From: Apostichopus japonicus
Lineage: Eukaryota; Echinodermata; Holothuroidea; Aspidochirotida; Stichopodidae
Direction: 5' to 3'
Assembly: GCF_037975245.1 (NCBI RefSeq)
Contig: NC_092561.1
Coordinates: forward strand, 8,430,001-8,494,000
DNA length: 64,000 nucleotides
The notes under the pieces are model-generated. The model saw only the letters and a list, made by a program, of their open reading frames with translations, ran no database searches and had not been told where the DNA came from. Position 1 is the first letter of the stretch, and each line of letters starts with the position of its first letter. Made by a program: the position numbers and the translations under genes. This document shows positions 1 through 16,216 of this stretch, piece after piece.

Positions 1-1445
1 TAATTACCTAGCTTGGGATCCCACAATGCTACCTATGTAATCAGTTCGAGTTTATCTTTGTTTTTGGCTTCCGCGTCTATAACTTCATCATCGAAAAAAC
101 TTCACTTCATTAACTCATGCAGTTAAAAATAATTTGGAACTAACTTGTTCTGTCCTCATCTATAGTTAACATTGCTAGTCCCGTACCACCAGCCCACTCT
201 CCCCCTCTGCCCCGACCCCCCCCCCCCCCCAGCCCTCACCCTCCTCCACATTCTCCCGATCGTTTAGTACTCCCTTATTCATTTACACTCCATCCCTGTG
301 GTTCGTTAGGCTTTCATTTTTTGATCACAAAAGTTAAATGAAGTCACATGGATTACAATTAATGTACTGTAATTCATAATTAATAATTAATAAGACGGTA
401 ATGAATGAAAATGAAAATTTAGGGTTGGAATAAATGTTTATGCCAGTTTTGATGGATGCTCATTTTTTTGGGGGGTGGGGGGAAATTTTTCAGAAGCATG
501 GACTGAAGGAAGCAAAACGATGCCATTCTCAAACATGAAAAGCGAACTGTGTGTCGACACATATAGAGATCATTGAAGACATTATATGGTTTGTAATATT
601 AATATGAATTTACGAAAAATGTTAATTTCATTTAATAGCATTTGAAAACAACAGGATAAATACAAATGTGATAAAAACCCGAATGTTCCTGTTAATTTTG
701 ATGGCGAAAAATTTATTAAAAAAATTAAATTGGTACAATAATATGAATTTTTTTAAATAAAATGAAAGGTAACGGTGTGGTTCGTAGCATTAGATCACAG
801 GTAGGTACAGTGCTTACCGTGGAACACAGCGACCCTATCATAGGACAGAGTTTCTGCAGCCCACTAGGTTTTCAAAACTCTAAGGTGGCCCCGAAGATCC
901 TTTTGGCAAGGTAACACGTGAAATATGCATACTATTTTTTCGGGCCGGGGGGGGGGGGATGTATATGGGCCACAATAGGGTCTACTTGAGAATATTGCAA
1001 CATAACAGTTGAAAAATATACATGTAGATGTTTTACCTTTTATTTGGCTATTGCATATCCATTTCACTGTAGTAGGAATATTTATAAATTAAAGAATGAG
1101 AAAATAAATTGAATCTTGATATGTCAAATTCCACACAAAAAAAAACAAAGGAAAAAAAAAAAACAACAACAATTTTGAGTACAAATAAAATTTCTGGTTT
1201 TCAAGATATTCACCTTTAAAGTTCTGCTATATCCTTGGAAAGTTCCTTTAAGGATGATGACGTAGGCTACTCACTGCAGGTCTAAAATTAATTAAATCAA
1301 TCTATTGTTTTAACAATTCTGATAACTCAACCGAATTCCTGCTGTTTTTTTTTTCTTTGGCTTCACACATGAAACAAAATATCTCCCTTAATGACATTCA
1401 ACACTAATTATCCTTGACGAATGTGTTAAACATGGTGGGCTCATA
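1..1445. other. Gene-free AT-rich stretch
   Basis: No reading frame here has the codon pattern or splice context of a gene. The stretch holds a poly-C tract near 219-231, a poly-G tract near 949-958 and A-rich low complexity at 1135-1170. Nothing else recognised. Confidence 0.6.
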
Positions 1446-1453
1446 ATTGACGC

Positions 1454-1789
1454 CAAGGGCGTAGGAACCGGGGGGCTGGGGGGCGCCAGCCCCCCCAGTG
1501 AAAAATGTGGAGGGGCGGAAGTATCATTCCGCCCCCCGGTTCGCAAGTCAGAAAACCCCTTTTCAAATGAGAAAAAAATCTCATTTGGAGCACCAAATTG
1601 CATCTAAGGCTAGGAGAAAATACAAAATTAAGTTTACAAAATGGAGTGGGTGTTGAAGTGTGCTATATTGCACCAAATTGCATCTGAGGCCACCTGGAAA
1701 TGCAAAAAAAATCCCTCCCCTTAGACCCCTCCCCCAGGCCGGCCATCAGTCTTCAGCCCCCCACTCAAAAGTACCTTCCTACGCCACTG
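1454..1789. mobile_element. hAT-type MITE with perfect 8-bp target duplication
   Basis: A 336-bp non-coding element. It begins CAAGGGCGTAGGAACC and its right end, reverse-complemented, reads CAGTGGCGTAGGAAGG, so about 12 of 16 terminal bases match as an inverted repeat. It is flanked on both sides by the same 8 bp, ATTGACGC (1446-1453 and 1790-1797), the duplication length typical of hAT transposons. Inside, a motif containing CACCAAATTGCATCT occurs twice (near 1590 and 1670), and the ends are G/C-rich. There is no transposase, so it is a non-autonomous copy. Confidence 0.85.
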
Positions 1790-1797
1790 ATTGACGC

Positions 1798-7191
<5,394 letters not shown>

Positions 7192-7273
<82 letters not shown>
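7192..7273. repeat. (TA)n microsatellite
   Basis: About 82 bp of pure TA, flanked by AATTA on the left and TAATT on the right, so the whole unit is an inverted repeat. Confidence 0.98.
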
Positions 7274-7280
<7 letters not shown>

Positions 7281-9030
7281 TGTGTCATTTTGTTGAAAAC
7301 TATTTACATACCTCATGGTACAGAATGCACAGAGAATCTATTTTGTCGGGAAGCTTTCATGACCCCTCAAAACTAATTGACATATCTCACTGCCCCCCCC
7401 CCCCCCTCGAAGTTGTTGCCAGGCTATCACTCCAGGTTGAACCCACCTTGCCCCGCGTCTGTGAGCAATGGATGTTATCAATATTTGCAAAACTCTCTAT
7501 TTTATTAACTATCTCTCGCGGTTGACAAGATAAACCAATGAAGATATACGTCTTTTGTCTCCTTCTGTTTTTTTGTTGCTTTTAATTACCTATTTGTTTT
7601 CTCTGAGCTGATTAAAAGACAAGCAGAGGAAGTCATGTAAATATGATTAATTTCATCAAGGTGTTGTGCTTCATTATAAACGTTATCGCGCAACTGATAT
7701 ATACGATAGTTCATATAGGCTGATAATCACTAGTCTTGTCCGCTAATATTGTTATCAGTGCTAAGTCATCGAATGGATTAGTACATATAAGCGTGCGTGG
7801 CGCCTAGCGTTATCTTGGTCACGGCGGCTTCCAATTGTTTTCCATTCTAATTATCTTCAATGACGAGTCATTAATTAATTAATTCCCGATTGTGTTGAAT
7901 TTATCTCGAGACTCTCTTGGGACTGTTCAAGTTCATCTCACAATGAAACACGTGGCGTTCGTTACCTATACCCTTATAGTACTTAAGTTTAATATAGGTT
8001 ATCATTCTCTTGATCTTTTTTGTTCTTCTTTCTTTCTATCCCCCCCCCCCCCACCCCACCCCCTCTCTCTCTCTCTCTTACTTACAAAGTACAACCTCAG
8101 GGGTTATAAAACTTATGAGGGTAGAAGAAATTAAGAAATCTAAATTCTAAAAAGAAAAGGGAAAAAAAGACTAAATTGGAATTAATGAAATGTTCGGTCT
8201 ATAAGTCGTCTCTTGGCTTGTATTCTGTAATTGACTCGTCCATATGCCACTCAATAAATAAAAGATCGTTTCATACCGTTTCAAGACACAGATAAAGAGA
8301 CTTAAAATGTCAACTTCATTGCCGTTGAAATCTGATTAAATCTCAGTGTGATGAACACGTTTCTTACTAAGTGAGTGATACCTGCCCACCCCACCCCTCC
8401 ACCCGTCCCCACCCCTCCAACGTACATACCCTCTCTCCGAATCCTACTTTTGCTAATATCTCGATCAAATACACACTCCTTCCTGAGGTTCTGATATCAC
8501 ATGAGAAAGACCATGCAGTCTTCTCTACTGTTTTCAAAATAAAGTGATATTAAAACTTAAATTTCCTTGCTTTTCAAATATGTTTCAATCTTTGATAAGC
8601 ACGTCAACCCCCCCCCCCCTCCCCCCGCCCGTGATCCTCTGAGTTTGCTTATATCTGGAACACAAACACACCTTTAGGTTACAAATTAACCTTCACCGCT
8701 TTGAAATTTGTTCCCGATATTTGATCAACTCCTTTCCAATTCCGTCCAGTAATAGATCCCTACGCCCCCCCCCCGCCTCGCCCCTAAACGGCACCTCTCT
8801 TAACCCCCTCCCCGCCCAACCCTTTTATTTTACTTAGTACCACGATCAAAACACATCTTCAGACAGGTATATATATTATTAAAGCAATTTTCAGGACTTA
8901 ACCGGTGACAGGAATAACTTAAATAGGCATATGAAATTATTGAATATATCAAGTATGTAAGCCCCTTTAAAGCCACATTCGGGGTTTCATTCACCTTCAA
9001 TAGTTCCTTTATACTGCAAGTACAAATGTC
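7274..9030. other. Gene-free stretch with C-rich tracts
   Basis: No gene recognised. It holds a C-rich then CT-repeat tract (about 8040-8080) and C runs near 8400, 8610 and 8765. On the minus strand an AATAAA-type signal near 8824 could serve the gene at 9343-11259, but it is about 500 bp past the stop. Confidence 0.4.
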
Positions 9031-9068
9031 TGACGTCATAGTTCGTCACGTCATACCGTACTACGTCA
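9031..9068. promoter_or_regulatory. Three evenly spaced CRE-like ACGTCA motifs
   Basis: TGACGTCA starts at 9031. The core ACGTCA then recurs at 9033, 9048 and 9063, exactly 15 bp apart. The first is a full palindromic CREB/ATF site, the others half sites. Their position downstream of the minus-strand gene gives no clear target. The motif match is seen directly; regulatory function is inference. Confidence 0.3.
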
Positions 9069-9240
9069 ATGTGCCAGAGTATATACTTGTATTGCACCAG
9101 TCATTAGGCACACTCGTATATCGCAAGTGGATTACTTGATATTCTAGTTTTGTGCCCAGATTATTACCATTTTTAACCTTCGGATTTGACAAAACACAAT
9201 AGTTGTAAATAAGTGTTTCACGAAATGGTGTTTTTGTAAT

Positions 9241-9313
9241 GGTTTCGAACCTCTGGACATACAATCAGCGTCCACTGCCTATATGGTAATGGTGTTAGCA
9301 TATAAAGCGCGAA
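9241..9313 (+). mobile_element. tRNA-derived SINE fragment
   Basis: This stretch shares its order of motifs with the fuller copy at 61530-61682: GGTTTCGAACC, then CTGGACATACAATCAGCGTCC, then a degraded A-box region and GCATATAA. The B box and 3' body are missing or decayed here. Confidence 0.6.
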
Positions 9314-9342
9314 GTATAGTGTAGTTCATAACATAAATTGTT

Positions 9343-11259
9343 TCAAATTGTTAAATCAATTAGAACAACCTTTTCGTGTTCCTTTTTCCTTTCTTTGATA
9401 GTCTCGTCAAGAACACTGTTAAACCCGTTGACCTTTGACATAAGTTTTTCCCGCCTTTTCTGGTCAATTTCTTTCTTTGGATCAACTACGCCTTCTTCTT
9501 GCATGGCGCGTAACTCTCTTTCTCTTGTCGTCTGCAATGCTGCAAGCGTACGCTTCAATTGTACCAGATCATTCTCTAGCGTAGGATGAGACGTTTTAGT
9601 CTTTGCAGACGTTTTCTTACTAACCAATCCCTCTTGGACGATTCCATTATTAACTCTCGCTGAAATAGGTCTTTCATTATCAGAATCGTCATCGTTAACT
9701 TCGACGTTTTTCTTTAGACTGATTCGATTTTGTGCCGTGTTTTCGACAACAGATTTAAGCGTTAGTCTAGATCCCAAAGTATAATTATTATTTTCAAAAT
9801 AATTATTTCCAACCGCGCTATGTGCTATAGAATTAAATGTTTTCATCCCCTCGTTTGAAGTTGACGGCTCCACACTTTCTGGTATCGTCTGCGGTGCTTG
9901 GCTGTCACGAAACGTACCTCGTTGTTGGACGCGCTCGTCGATTTTCTTTAAAGGGGTTTCACTGATGAGTGATGCGATGGAAGATTGCAAAACGTTGTCT
10001 CTCCTATGTTTTAAATTCTCCTCTACCTTACTCATTCGTCTTTGGCGTACATCCGGGATCTTATTAGCGACCGAGGACTGATTCTGCTCTGCTTGAGCCT
10101 TTAATAAAAGGGCAGATAAACCGTAGCCAGTCGTTTTCGATTCGTTGCCCCCTCTTTCTGTTACAGAGCTTTTATCAAACATTCCGTATAGTTTCGAATT
10201 TAACGTCCTTTCCTTCGTTTCATATAATCCTTCCTGATTTTCGATAATCTTAACCTTCTTTGCTTCCTTTCCATGTTTGCCAGCGATATTCACCTTTAAA
10301 GCCGATTGAATCCATTTTGATCTAATCGATGGATCGACGATACGGTTGACTTTACCATGACTACTTATCGCCCCTGGTGAATTTCTTTTCGATTGAGCGC
10401 CCTCATATTCCTTACTTCCTGTTCTAACACATCCCCGTTCGCTATTGTGTCTCTTTCTGATATCTTTCATCAACTCCTTTAATCTCTTCGAAGTCGCTGG
10501 TCTGTCAGTTCCAAGAGCATCTCCGGCGCTCCATGGTCGTGGGTCCTTCGATCCACCTCGACCAGTATTCAAATGTCCTTCGTTCTCTCTCTTCTCGTTG
10601 CTCCCCTCTCCCTGCCTCATGTAACCCAACTCTACGCTAATCGGTCGTTTTTTAATAGACTCCATCTTTCCTATTGTTATCGTTGTCTTCGAACTTCCCC
10701 GATCCTGTACTTTATGCCGTTTGACCTTTGACCGTGAAAATTTTCCATCACAAGTTTGCCGATTTAATCTTTTCATAAACGAGTTGTTTTCTTCGCTGTC
10801 GTCTTCACCTCTCGTAACATACTTGCCGCCAATTCCAATGATACCTTTCCCTTTACGACATTCTCCTTTCGAATAATTGGAATCATACATCGCAGTTGCC
10901 GGTGGAAGACGGGCCTTCCCGTCGTTAAGCAATTCGAGCGTAACCGTTTCGTGATCGATGCGCGCGGCATCGCTCTCTGCTTTAGTTCCATCTTTCGCCG
11001 CCATGTTTTTGTCGTCCACCTCAAACCATCCTTCCGAACTTTTACCGCTTGTCTTTGTTAACCCGATACTATCTAGCTTAACCTGTCTCGATTCTTGTTG
11101 GATATCGGACACTTTGGATCCAAATGATTTCTCCATAATTTTTAATTTCTGTTTCAGATAAGTGTCTTCTCTCTGATTTTTCAACCGAGCGTGAAAGAAA
11201 TTTAATTGACTTTGCCAATCGGCACGATTCTTGCGCTCTCCGTTTCTCATCGTCGACAT
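9343..11259 (-). CDS. Single-exon gene for a 638-aa basic, disordered protein of unknown function
   Basis: An uninterrupted 639-codon frame, far longer than chance allows in this AT-rich DNA and less AT-rich than its surroundings. I do not recognise the family. The N-terminus (about residues 10-45) is a predicted helix rich in Lys, Gln and Leu. The middle is hydrophilic and probably disordered. A charged, coiled-coil-like segment occupies about 562-632. Four short RPxS/T motifs occur: RPIS at 205, RPWS at 241, RPAT at 253 and RPIS at 530. There is no signal peptide or membrane segment. Two in-frame ATGs lie at codons 1 and 4; the first is used here. No splice sites are needed. A cytoskeletal or ciliary role is possible given the motif style and coiled coil, but that is only a guess. 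A retrogene origin is an alternative explanation for the missing introns. Confidence 0.75.
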   Translation of the reverse strand: MSTMRNGERKNRADWQSQLNFFHARLKNQREDTYLKQKLKIMEKSFGSKVSDIQQESRQVKLDSIGLTKTSGKSSEGWFEVDDKNMAAKDGTKAESDAARIDHETVTLELLNDGKARLPPATAMYDSNYSKGECRKGKGIIGIGGKYVTRGEDDSEENNSFMKRLNRQTCDGKFSRSKVKRHKVQDRGSSKTTITIGKMESIKKRPISVELGYMRQGEGSNEKRENEGHLNTGRGGSKDPRPWSAGDALGTDRPATSKRLKELMKDIRKRHNSERGCVRTGSKEYEGAQSKRNSPGAISSHGKVNRIVDPSIRSKWIQSALKVNIAGKHGKEAKKVKIIENQEGLYETKERTLNSKLYGMFDKSSVTERGGNESKTTGYGLSALLLKAQAEQNQSSVANKIPDVRQRRMSKVEENLKHRRDNVLQSSIASLISETPLKKIDERVQQRGTFRDSQAPQTIPESVEPSTSNEGMKTFNSIAHSAVGNNYFENNNYTLGSRLTLKSVVENTAQNRISLKKNVEVNDDDSDNERPISARVNNGIVQEGLVSKKTSAKTKTSHPTLENDLVQLKRTLAALQTTRERELRAMQEEGVVDPKKEIDQKRREKLMSKVNGFNSVLDETIKERKKEHEKVVLIDLTI

Positions 11260-12328
11260 TGTGGTTTACGTGAGGGGGTTATATATGGACCTTAAAGTTT
11301 AGACTTCTAATTTTGCAACGGCATCGTTATCACGAAAAAAAAAAAATAATAATAAATAACAACTTTGTCCTAATTTATAAATTCATTACTGCAAACGATA
11401 TGCTTTCCCTCGTTACCGAGTGAGTTTTCCCTAACAATTCGCGTCTCCAGTTTGGAAATTAGATCACATTTATTCGAAGTTTTTCGTTTTCCTTTTTTTT
11501 TTTTGGCGTTTCTGACCCAAGAACTCGGCTTGAATCGCATCAGTAAATTAAAAATCCTTTTGGAAAACCATATAATTTGTATTATTTGCTACTCCGCTTG
11601 TAAAGTTTCGAACAGCAAAACTGGAAAGAAACATATAAGTCACATCTGTAAAAAAACTTTTTCGCCATTGTTTTTCCTTGAAAATAAACGGAAATCCAAG
11701 AAATTTAAAACTTCAATCCATTTCCATGTCATAACTAACTTCTTTTTTGGTCTTCTTTTAATTTCCTCAACAATTCTAAAAACGACAAAGTGTGATTGAG
11801 GTTATAGAACTATGTCAAAAACAAACTTATATCACACGTTGCATCCAATAATATATACACCAAAAATATTTTAAAAAACACACAGTTTATACGTAAGTAT
11901 TATATATAAAATGTGATTATCTCTCTCAACTACCACAGACGGATCTCTCTTTGTTTATACGATGAAAATAAACCACTTTTTGTAAGATATCCTCCAGAGA
12001 AACCTCTAAAGATAACTGTCTGTTCTTCCTCATTAACCGATGGTCATAAATCAACTCTAATGATACCACTCATCAATTGGGTCCAATTTGTAACAGAAAC
12101 CTGTAACAAATTCTGAATGGTTACTATGTGACGTTGTATTTATTCTCTTTGTCTTCTTCTATTGTTCTTTTCTTTGTTCACATAAAAGAGATACCTCTCT
12201 TTCTATTTGATGGTTATCTATCGTTTGCTTAACAAACAAGGCAGTTTGTTTTCGAGGCAAACTTAGCCTTATGTTTAATTTTGATTTTCACTACTTGATT
12301 TTACCGTCGTGAGATCTCGGAGTTAAAG

Positions 12329-12330
<2 letters not shown>
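11260..12330. other. Upstream region of the 638-aa gene; otherwise empty
   Basis: No further gene. On the minus strand a TATATAA stretch lies only about 20-30 bases before the ATG, too close to be a convincing TATA box. The rest is AT-rich low-complexity DNA. Confidence 0.4.

Positions 12331-12407
<77 letters not shown>
12331..12407. repeat. (TA)n microsatellite
   Basis: About 77 bp of pure TA, followed immediately by a G-rich run and a GC palindrome (GCGCGCGC) at 12408-12432. Confidence 0.98.
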
Positions 12408-12410
<3 letters not shown>

Positions 12411-12434
12411 GGGGTTGGGGGCGCGCGCCCCCCG

Positions 12435-12571
12435 GGTAAGAAAAAGAGAAGAGAAAAAAAAGAGAAGAAAAAAGGAAAAAAGAGGGGAAAAAAAGAGGAG
12501 GAGGAGAGGAAGGAAGGGAAAAGAAAAAGAAGAAAGAGAGAAAAAGGAGAAAAAGAGGGAATAAAAGCAAA
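12435..12571. repeat. Long polypurine tract
   Basis: Almost every base over about 137 bp is A or G on the plus strand. It directly follows the TA array and a G-run. Such mirror-rich purine tracts can form triplex DNA; whether this one does is not known. Confidence 0.85.
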
Positions 12572-12834
12572 ACGCGAAGACACCGGGAAGAGAAAGAGGA
12601 ACAGTGACATCATTACAGCGCTGAAGGGTAGCCAGTGACGGATCAATGATTTCGTAAAAGTGTGACTCACCCTACCCCTTACACCGACAACTCCCGTTTC
12701 CATTTTCCTCTCTCACTAATGATCTATATATATACTATATATGGTCTATCATAACGCGTGTGTAGAATTGTGCTATGAAACCAACTGTGGCTGGTCTCGA
12801 ACTCGACCGTGTCGTCGGGGAACATGACGCATTT

Positions 12835-13083
12835 TGGGATGGGGGCGACCGCCCGCCACCCCCCATTCAGCATTTTTTTAAATGATATCGCTAAGTAATT
12901 TCAAAATAGAAAGTGCTTAGAGGCAACTTACAAGGCCTGGGAAGTGTCATTTCCAGCGATCTGGGAGGCATTTTCGGCCAAAATTTTCTTGTACGCTTCG
13001 CGCCAACCTATGGTGGCGCTACGCTTAGATAATTTGCCTACAGGCTTCGGCCCTCCCTTGGCAAATTCCTCGCTACGCGCCTG
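12835..13083. mobile_element. Truncated hAT-type MITE, same family as 15912-16208
   Basis: The interior matches the 15912-16208 copy closely, including CAAGGCCTGGGAAGTG, the AAAATTTTCTTGTAC stretch and the TGGTGGCGCTACGC block. The right end CGCTACGCGCCTG is intact. The left terminal repeat is missing, so the element is 5'-truncated or rearranged; no target duplication is visible. Confidence 0.7.
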
Positions 13084-13438
13084 TTCGAATTTGTAACGCA
13101 AACAGCAGATATCACATCATATCAGTGAGCATGAAAATGGCGTTCCAGGATGAAAAGCCTCAAAACTGTCCGACTTGCCTGAAAAAATAACCAAAAATTT
13201 TCTCGCGCTTGGCGCGCGTTCAACGTGTTCATGTCAATATCATATAAGCAAGCATCGGTTATTACATCGCATGCCATCATGTACCGTACGGTCCGTTCAA
13301 ATTGCGCAGTATACCGCGGGATGCTAATGTAAACAACGACATGTCTCATGTAGAGGTATAAAAAGCATGGAGGTCCAATTATGTCAAAACTCTCTTTTAC
13401 ATTAGTAATGGCGAATTAGGGCCTGCACCCCCGCCGCG

Positions 13439-13821
13439 CAGTGGCGGAGCGTCCATATGGTCAGGGGGGCGGATGCCCCCCCCCCCTGACGGACTCAAAT
13501 GGACTGCTGGCGCCTTTTTCAGCTCTTTACCACTTTTTACTTATTCTAGATTATTAACTTCTTTTATTGCGCTCTCATCTACTTATTGACATTTGTCACA
13601 TTTTGTTGGTGTAATTTGGCGATGACACCTTATTCTTCGTTTATCTGCAAATTAGCCAGGCCCGGAAAGGGTCATTTCCGGCGATCTAGGGAGTATCTTT
13701 ACTCAAAAATTTTCTGTACGCTACGCGCCAACCAGTGGTGGCGCTCCGCTTAGATAGTGTCGAAAGCGCCCCTACAGACCATTCTCGCCACTCCTGACCA
13801 ATACCCCTAGCTCCGCCACTG
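13439..13821. mobile_element. hAT-type MITE with near-perfect 8-bp target duplication
   Basis: A 383-bp element bounded by CAGTGGCGGAGC at the left and its exact reverse complement GCTCCGCCACTG at the right (12/12). Flanks are CCGCCGCG (13431-13438) and GCGCCGCG (13822-13829), 7 of 8 matching. Its right-hand interior shares the GCGCCAACC, GGTGGCGCT and CTTAGATAG blocks with the copies at 12835, 14346 and 15912, so these elements have a common core with partly exchanged ends. No transposase. Confidence 0.8.
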
Positions 13822-13829
13822 GCGCCGCG

Positions 13830-14345
13830 CCTCCTACGCCTATGTGTGTAGTGTTCGGTTTCGGAAATATCTGCTATTTTTTCATTTCCTTCAACCAAGT
13901 TTTATAATAGCCGTTATAACAGGTTTTAATATTTGTACACCAATAAATTAACTGTGTCTGAATTTTAGAAAATTTCTGACCAACATTCTACATCACACTT
14001 CCCTCTACTCGTGCAATTTTGACCGGTCTGTTAGGGGTTGAAGGAAGTTTTTTCTATATTGGTTGTCCATAGATGAAATTTTGTACAACATTATGGGTAT
14101 GTTTTGAAGTGAGTTTATTCACGAGAAATGTGAATTTTCAAATTCTGAACAAATATGGGGCTTAAAACCTTGAAAAGTGGGGCTGACGGGTATTGTGGGC
14201 CGCGACGTAGAATCACCTACAAAAGCAAAGACCCACAGGAGATGGGATCAGGTCGAACATGATGTGTGCCGGGTTGACAATCTTCAAAAAGGTTATGGAT
14301 GGAAAAAAAAAACTATTAGGAAATACTTGGTTCTCAGGCAAAAAG
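13830..14345. other. Short gene-free stretch between MITEs
   Basis: No gene or repeat recognised apart from A-rich tracts. It may contain the unrecognised left part of the element ending at 14510. Confidence 0.35.
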
Positions 14346-14507
14346 TGTACATCTGGTTGGTCATTTCAAGCCCGAGAAGTGCCGTTTCCGGTGATCTGGG
14401 GGGTTTCAAAACAAGAAATTTTCTTGTTCGCTGCGCGCCAACCGATGGTGGCGCTCCGCTTAGATAGTAATTCGCGCCCCCCGGGTTAGAAAATCCTGGA
14501 TACGCGC

Positions 14508-14510
<3 letters not shown>
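14346..14510. mobile_element. hAT-type MITE fragment (right end)
   Basis: Contains the family core (GAGAAGTGCCGTTTCC, GCGCGCCAACCGATGG, GGCGCTCCGCTTAGATAG) and ends GGATACGCGCCTG, directly abutting a TA microsatellite. The left end could not be located. An inverted copy of the same subtype lies at 41747-41912. Confidence 0.6.

Positions 14511-14588
<78 letters not shown>
14511..14588. repeat. (TA)n microsatellite at a MITE end
   Basis: About 78 bp of pure TA starting at the last base of the MITE fragment's terminal CTG. Confidence 0.97.
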
Positions 14589-14592
<4 letters not shown>

Positions 14593-15777
14593 GTCTACTG
14601 TTTCAAAGAAGAAGAATAAACAAGAGTAGCAATGCTGCCGAAGCTGAGCTAACTTTCTATTTGAGAAAGTTGTTTTGATTTGCAATATTTCTGAGCAGTT
14701 TTTCCGCTTGTTTGTGCGAATGATGTTAAGATATAAGCGGGAACAACGAGTGTCATTTCCTTCCTCTCTTCTCCATTTTCCTTGCCTTATGCTCCTTCTT
14801 AGCTGACATAGTTTGTTATACAATGTTAGAAAGTTGTATTCCTTCAAAGTGGAAACACTATCACGAACTAATTTTATGCAATATATCGTTGTACGTGTTA
14901 CTAGGTGATTGAGCCATTGCAAAGAACCAACAGTTCATGCACTTCGTAGTTTTCATTCATGTAATATATAGCACGCAAAAGGAAAAAGGTATTACTCAGT
15001 TAAATCTGCTAAAATGTTGTGAATATCACGTTTAAATTGTGCTGACCCAAAATTGCTCACGAAAATTGCACCTATATACAATAATAACACGACCTGCAAC
15101 TTGTTTGCAATCGGCGTACCACAGAGAAACGTTAAAGGACAGCAATTGGAATCGGCTCCAACAATAGCGGTCATTCTCAAATGTCGTATTCCACGCACAA
15201 ACTGAGAAAAAGTGCAAACTGCGATTCTGCCAAGTAGTCCTCTACAGATAATGTCATCGAACTAGATAGGAAGACTAAATGACAAGTAAATATTTAACTT
15301 GATCAAGTCACTCGCGGGTGGATTTATTTCCCAGAATGACGGGAAAATTAAGATGGAAGGTTTAGGCTATGCTCACATTAAAACGTATACTGGTAATGGA
15401 TACTAAACAGTTGCAAAATACATTTCAGGATCATTGCATATGATATGTGGCATACATTTCATCATAAATGTAAACTCTGCAGAAGGCCCTGTTTTGGGCC
15501 TTCACAGAACGACAAAATATGTTTTTTTTGTAATTCACCACTATTCAAACGTTTATATCCACAATAATTCAGTAGATTCGAACAAACGTTTTAGAAGTAG
15601 TAGCATTTCTTACATTTTCAGGAAATGACCGCTCTTGACCTCAAATGACCTTCAAATTTATAACACTTAACTCACACAAACCACTGACCGAATGAAAAAT
15701 GACGAAATGGCAGTCATTTAAACTCGGTTGCAAAGAGTGACAGAATTGCGGCAGAATCGCACGATCGCAGGCTATAC
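14589..15777. other. Gene-free stretch
   Basis: No gene, RNA or repeat recognised. Confidence 0.4.
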
Positions 15778-15805
15778 AGCTCAGCTGAAAGCTTTCAGCT
15801 GAGCT
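15778..15805. promoter_or_regulatory. 28-bp perfect palindrome with two CAGCTG E-boxes
   Basis: The sequence from 15778 to 15805 equals its own reverse complement, centred on AAGCTT. CAGCTG, the E-box type preferred by achaete-scute and other class A bHLH dimers, occurs at 15782-15787 and 15796-15801, 14 bp apart. Binding is inference; the palindrome is seen directly. Confidence 0.45.
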
Positions 15806-15911
15806 AAAAACAAGACAGGAAACTAATACATATCATTTTTGATATCAGGTTTTTCAGTTCGCCTTTTTGTCATCCAATTTGACTGCGGCTTATACCGATT
15901 TATTACCTGTC

Positions 15912-16208
15912 CAGGCGCGTAGCCGGGGGGGGGGGGGCGAAGGGGGCAACCGCCCCCTTGAGCATATTTTTTTGTAAGTTTTTATGATATCGCTAGTAAT
16001 TTCAAGCTTAGATGCAACTTACAAGGCCTGGGAAGTGCCATTTCCAGCGATCTGGAAGGCATTTTCAGCCAAAATTTTCTTGTACACGTAGCGCCAACAC
16101 ATGGTGGTGCTACGCTTAGGCTAGATAGTTTTCAATGCAGAATCTACGGCTCTGATAGTTTGCCAACAGGTTCGCCCCTCCCTTGGCAAATTCCTGGCTA
16201 GGCGCCTG
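15912..16208. mobile_element. hAT-type MITE with perfect 8-bp target duplication
   Basis: A 297-bp element. It starts CAGGCGCGTAGCCGGG and its right end, reverse-complemented, reads CAGGCGCCTAGCCAGG (14/16). The 8-bp TACCTGTC is present at 15904-15911 and again at 16209-16216. The interior has a G-run, a TATCGCTAGTAATTTC block and the shared family core. This is the best preserved copy of the family in the window. No coding capacity. Confidence 0.88.
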
Positions 16209-16216
16209 TACCTGTC

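Noticed and set aside
11260-11290. TATA box of the 638-aa gene
   Set aside because: Too close to the ATG to allow a normal transcription start and 5' UTR.
14293-14922. 209-aa minus-strand frame
   Set aside because: It crosses a TA array and a MITE fragment; composition is repeat-derived.
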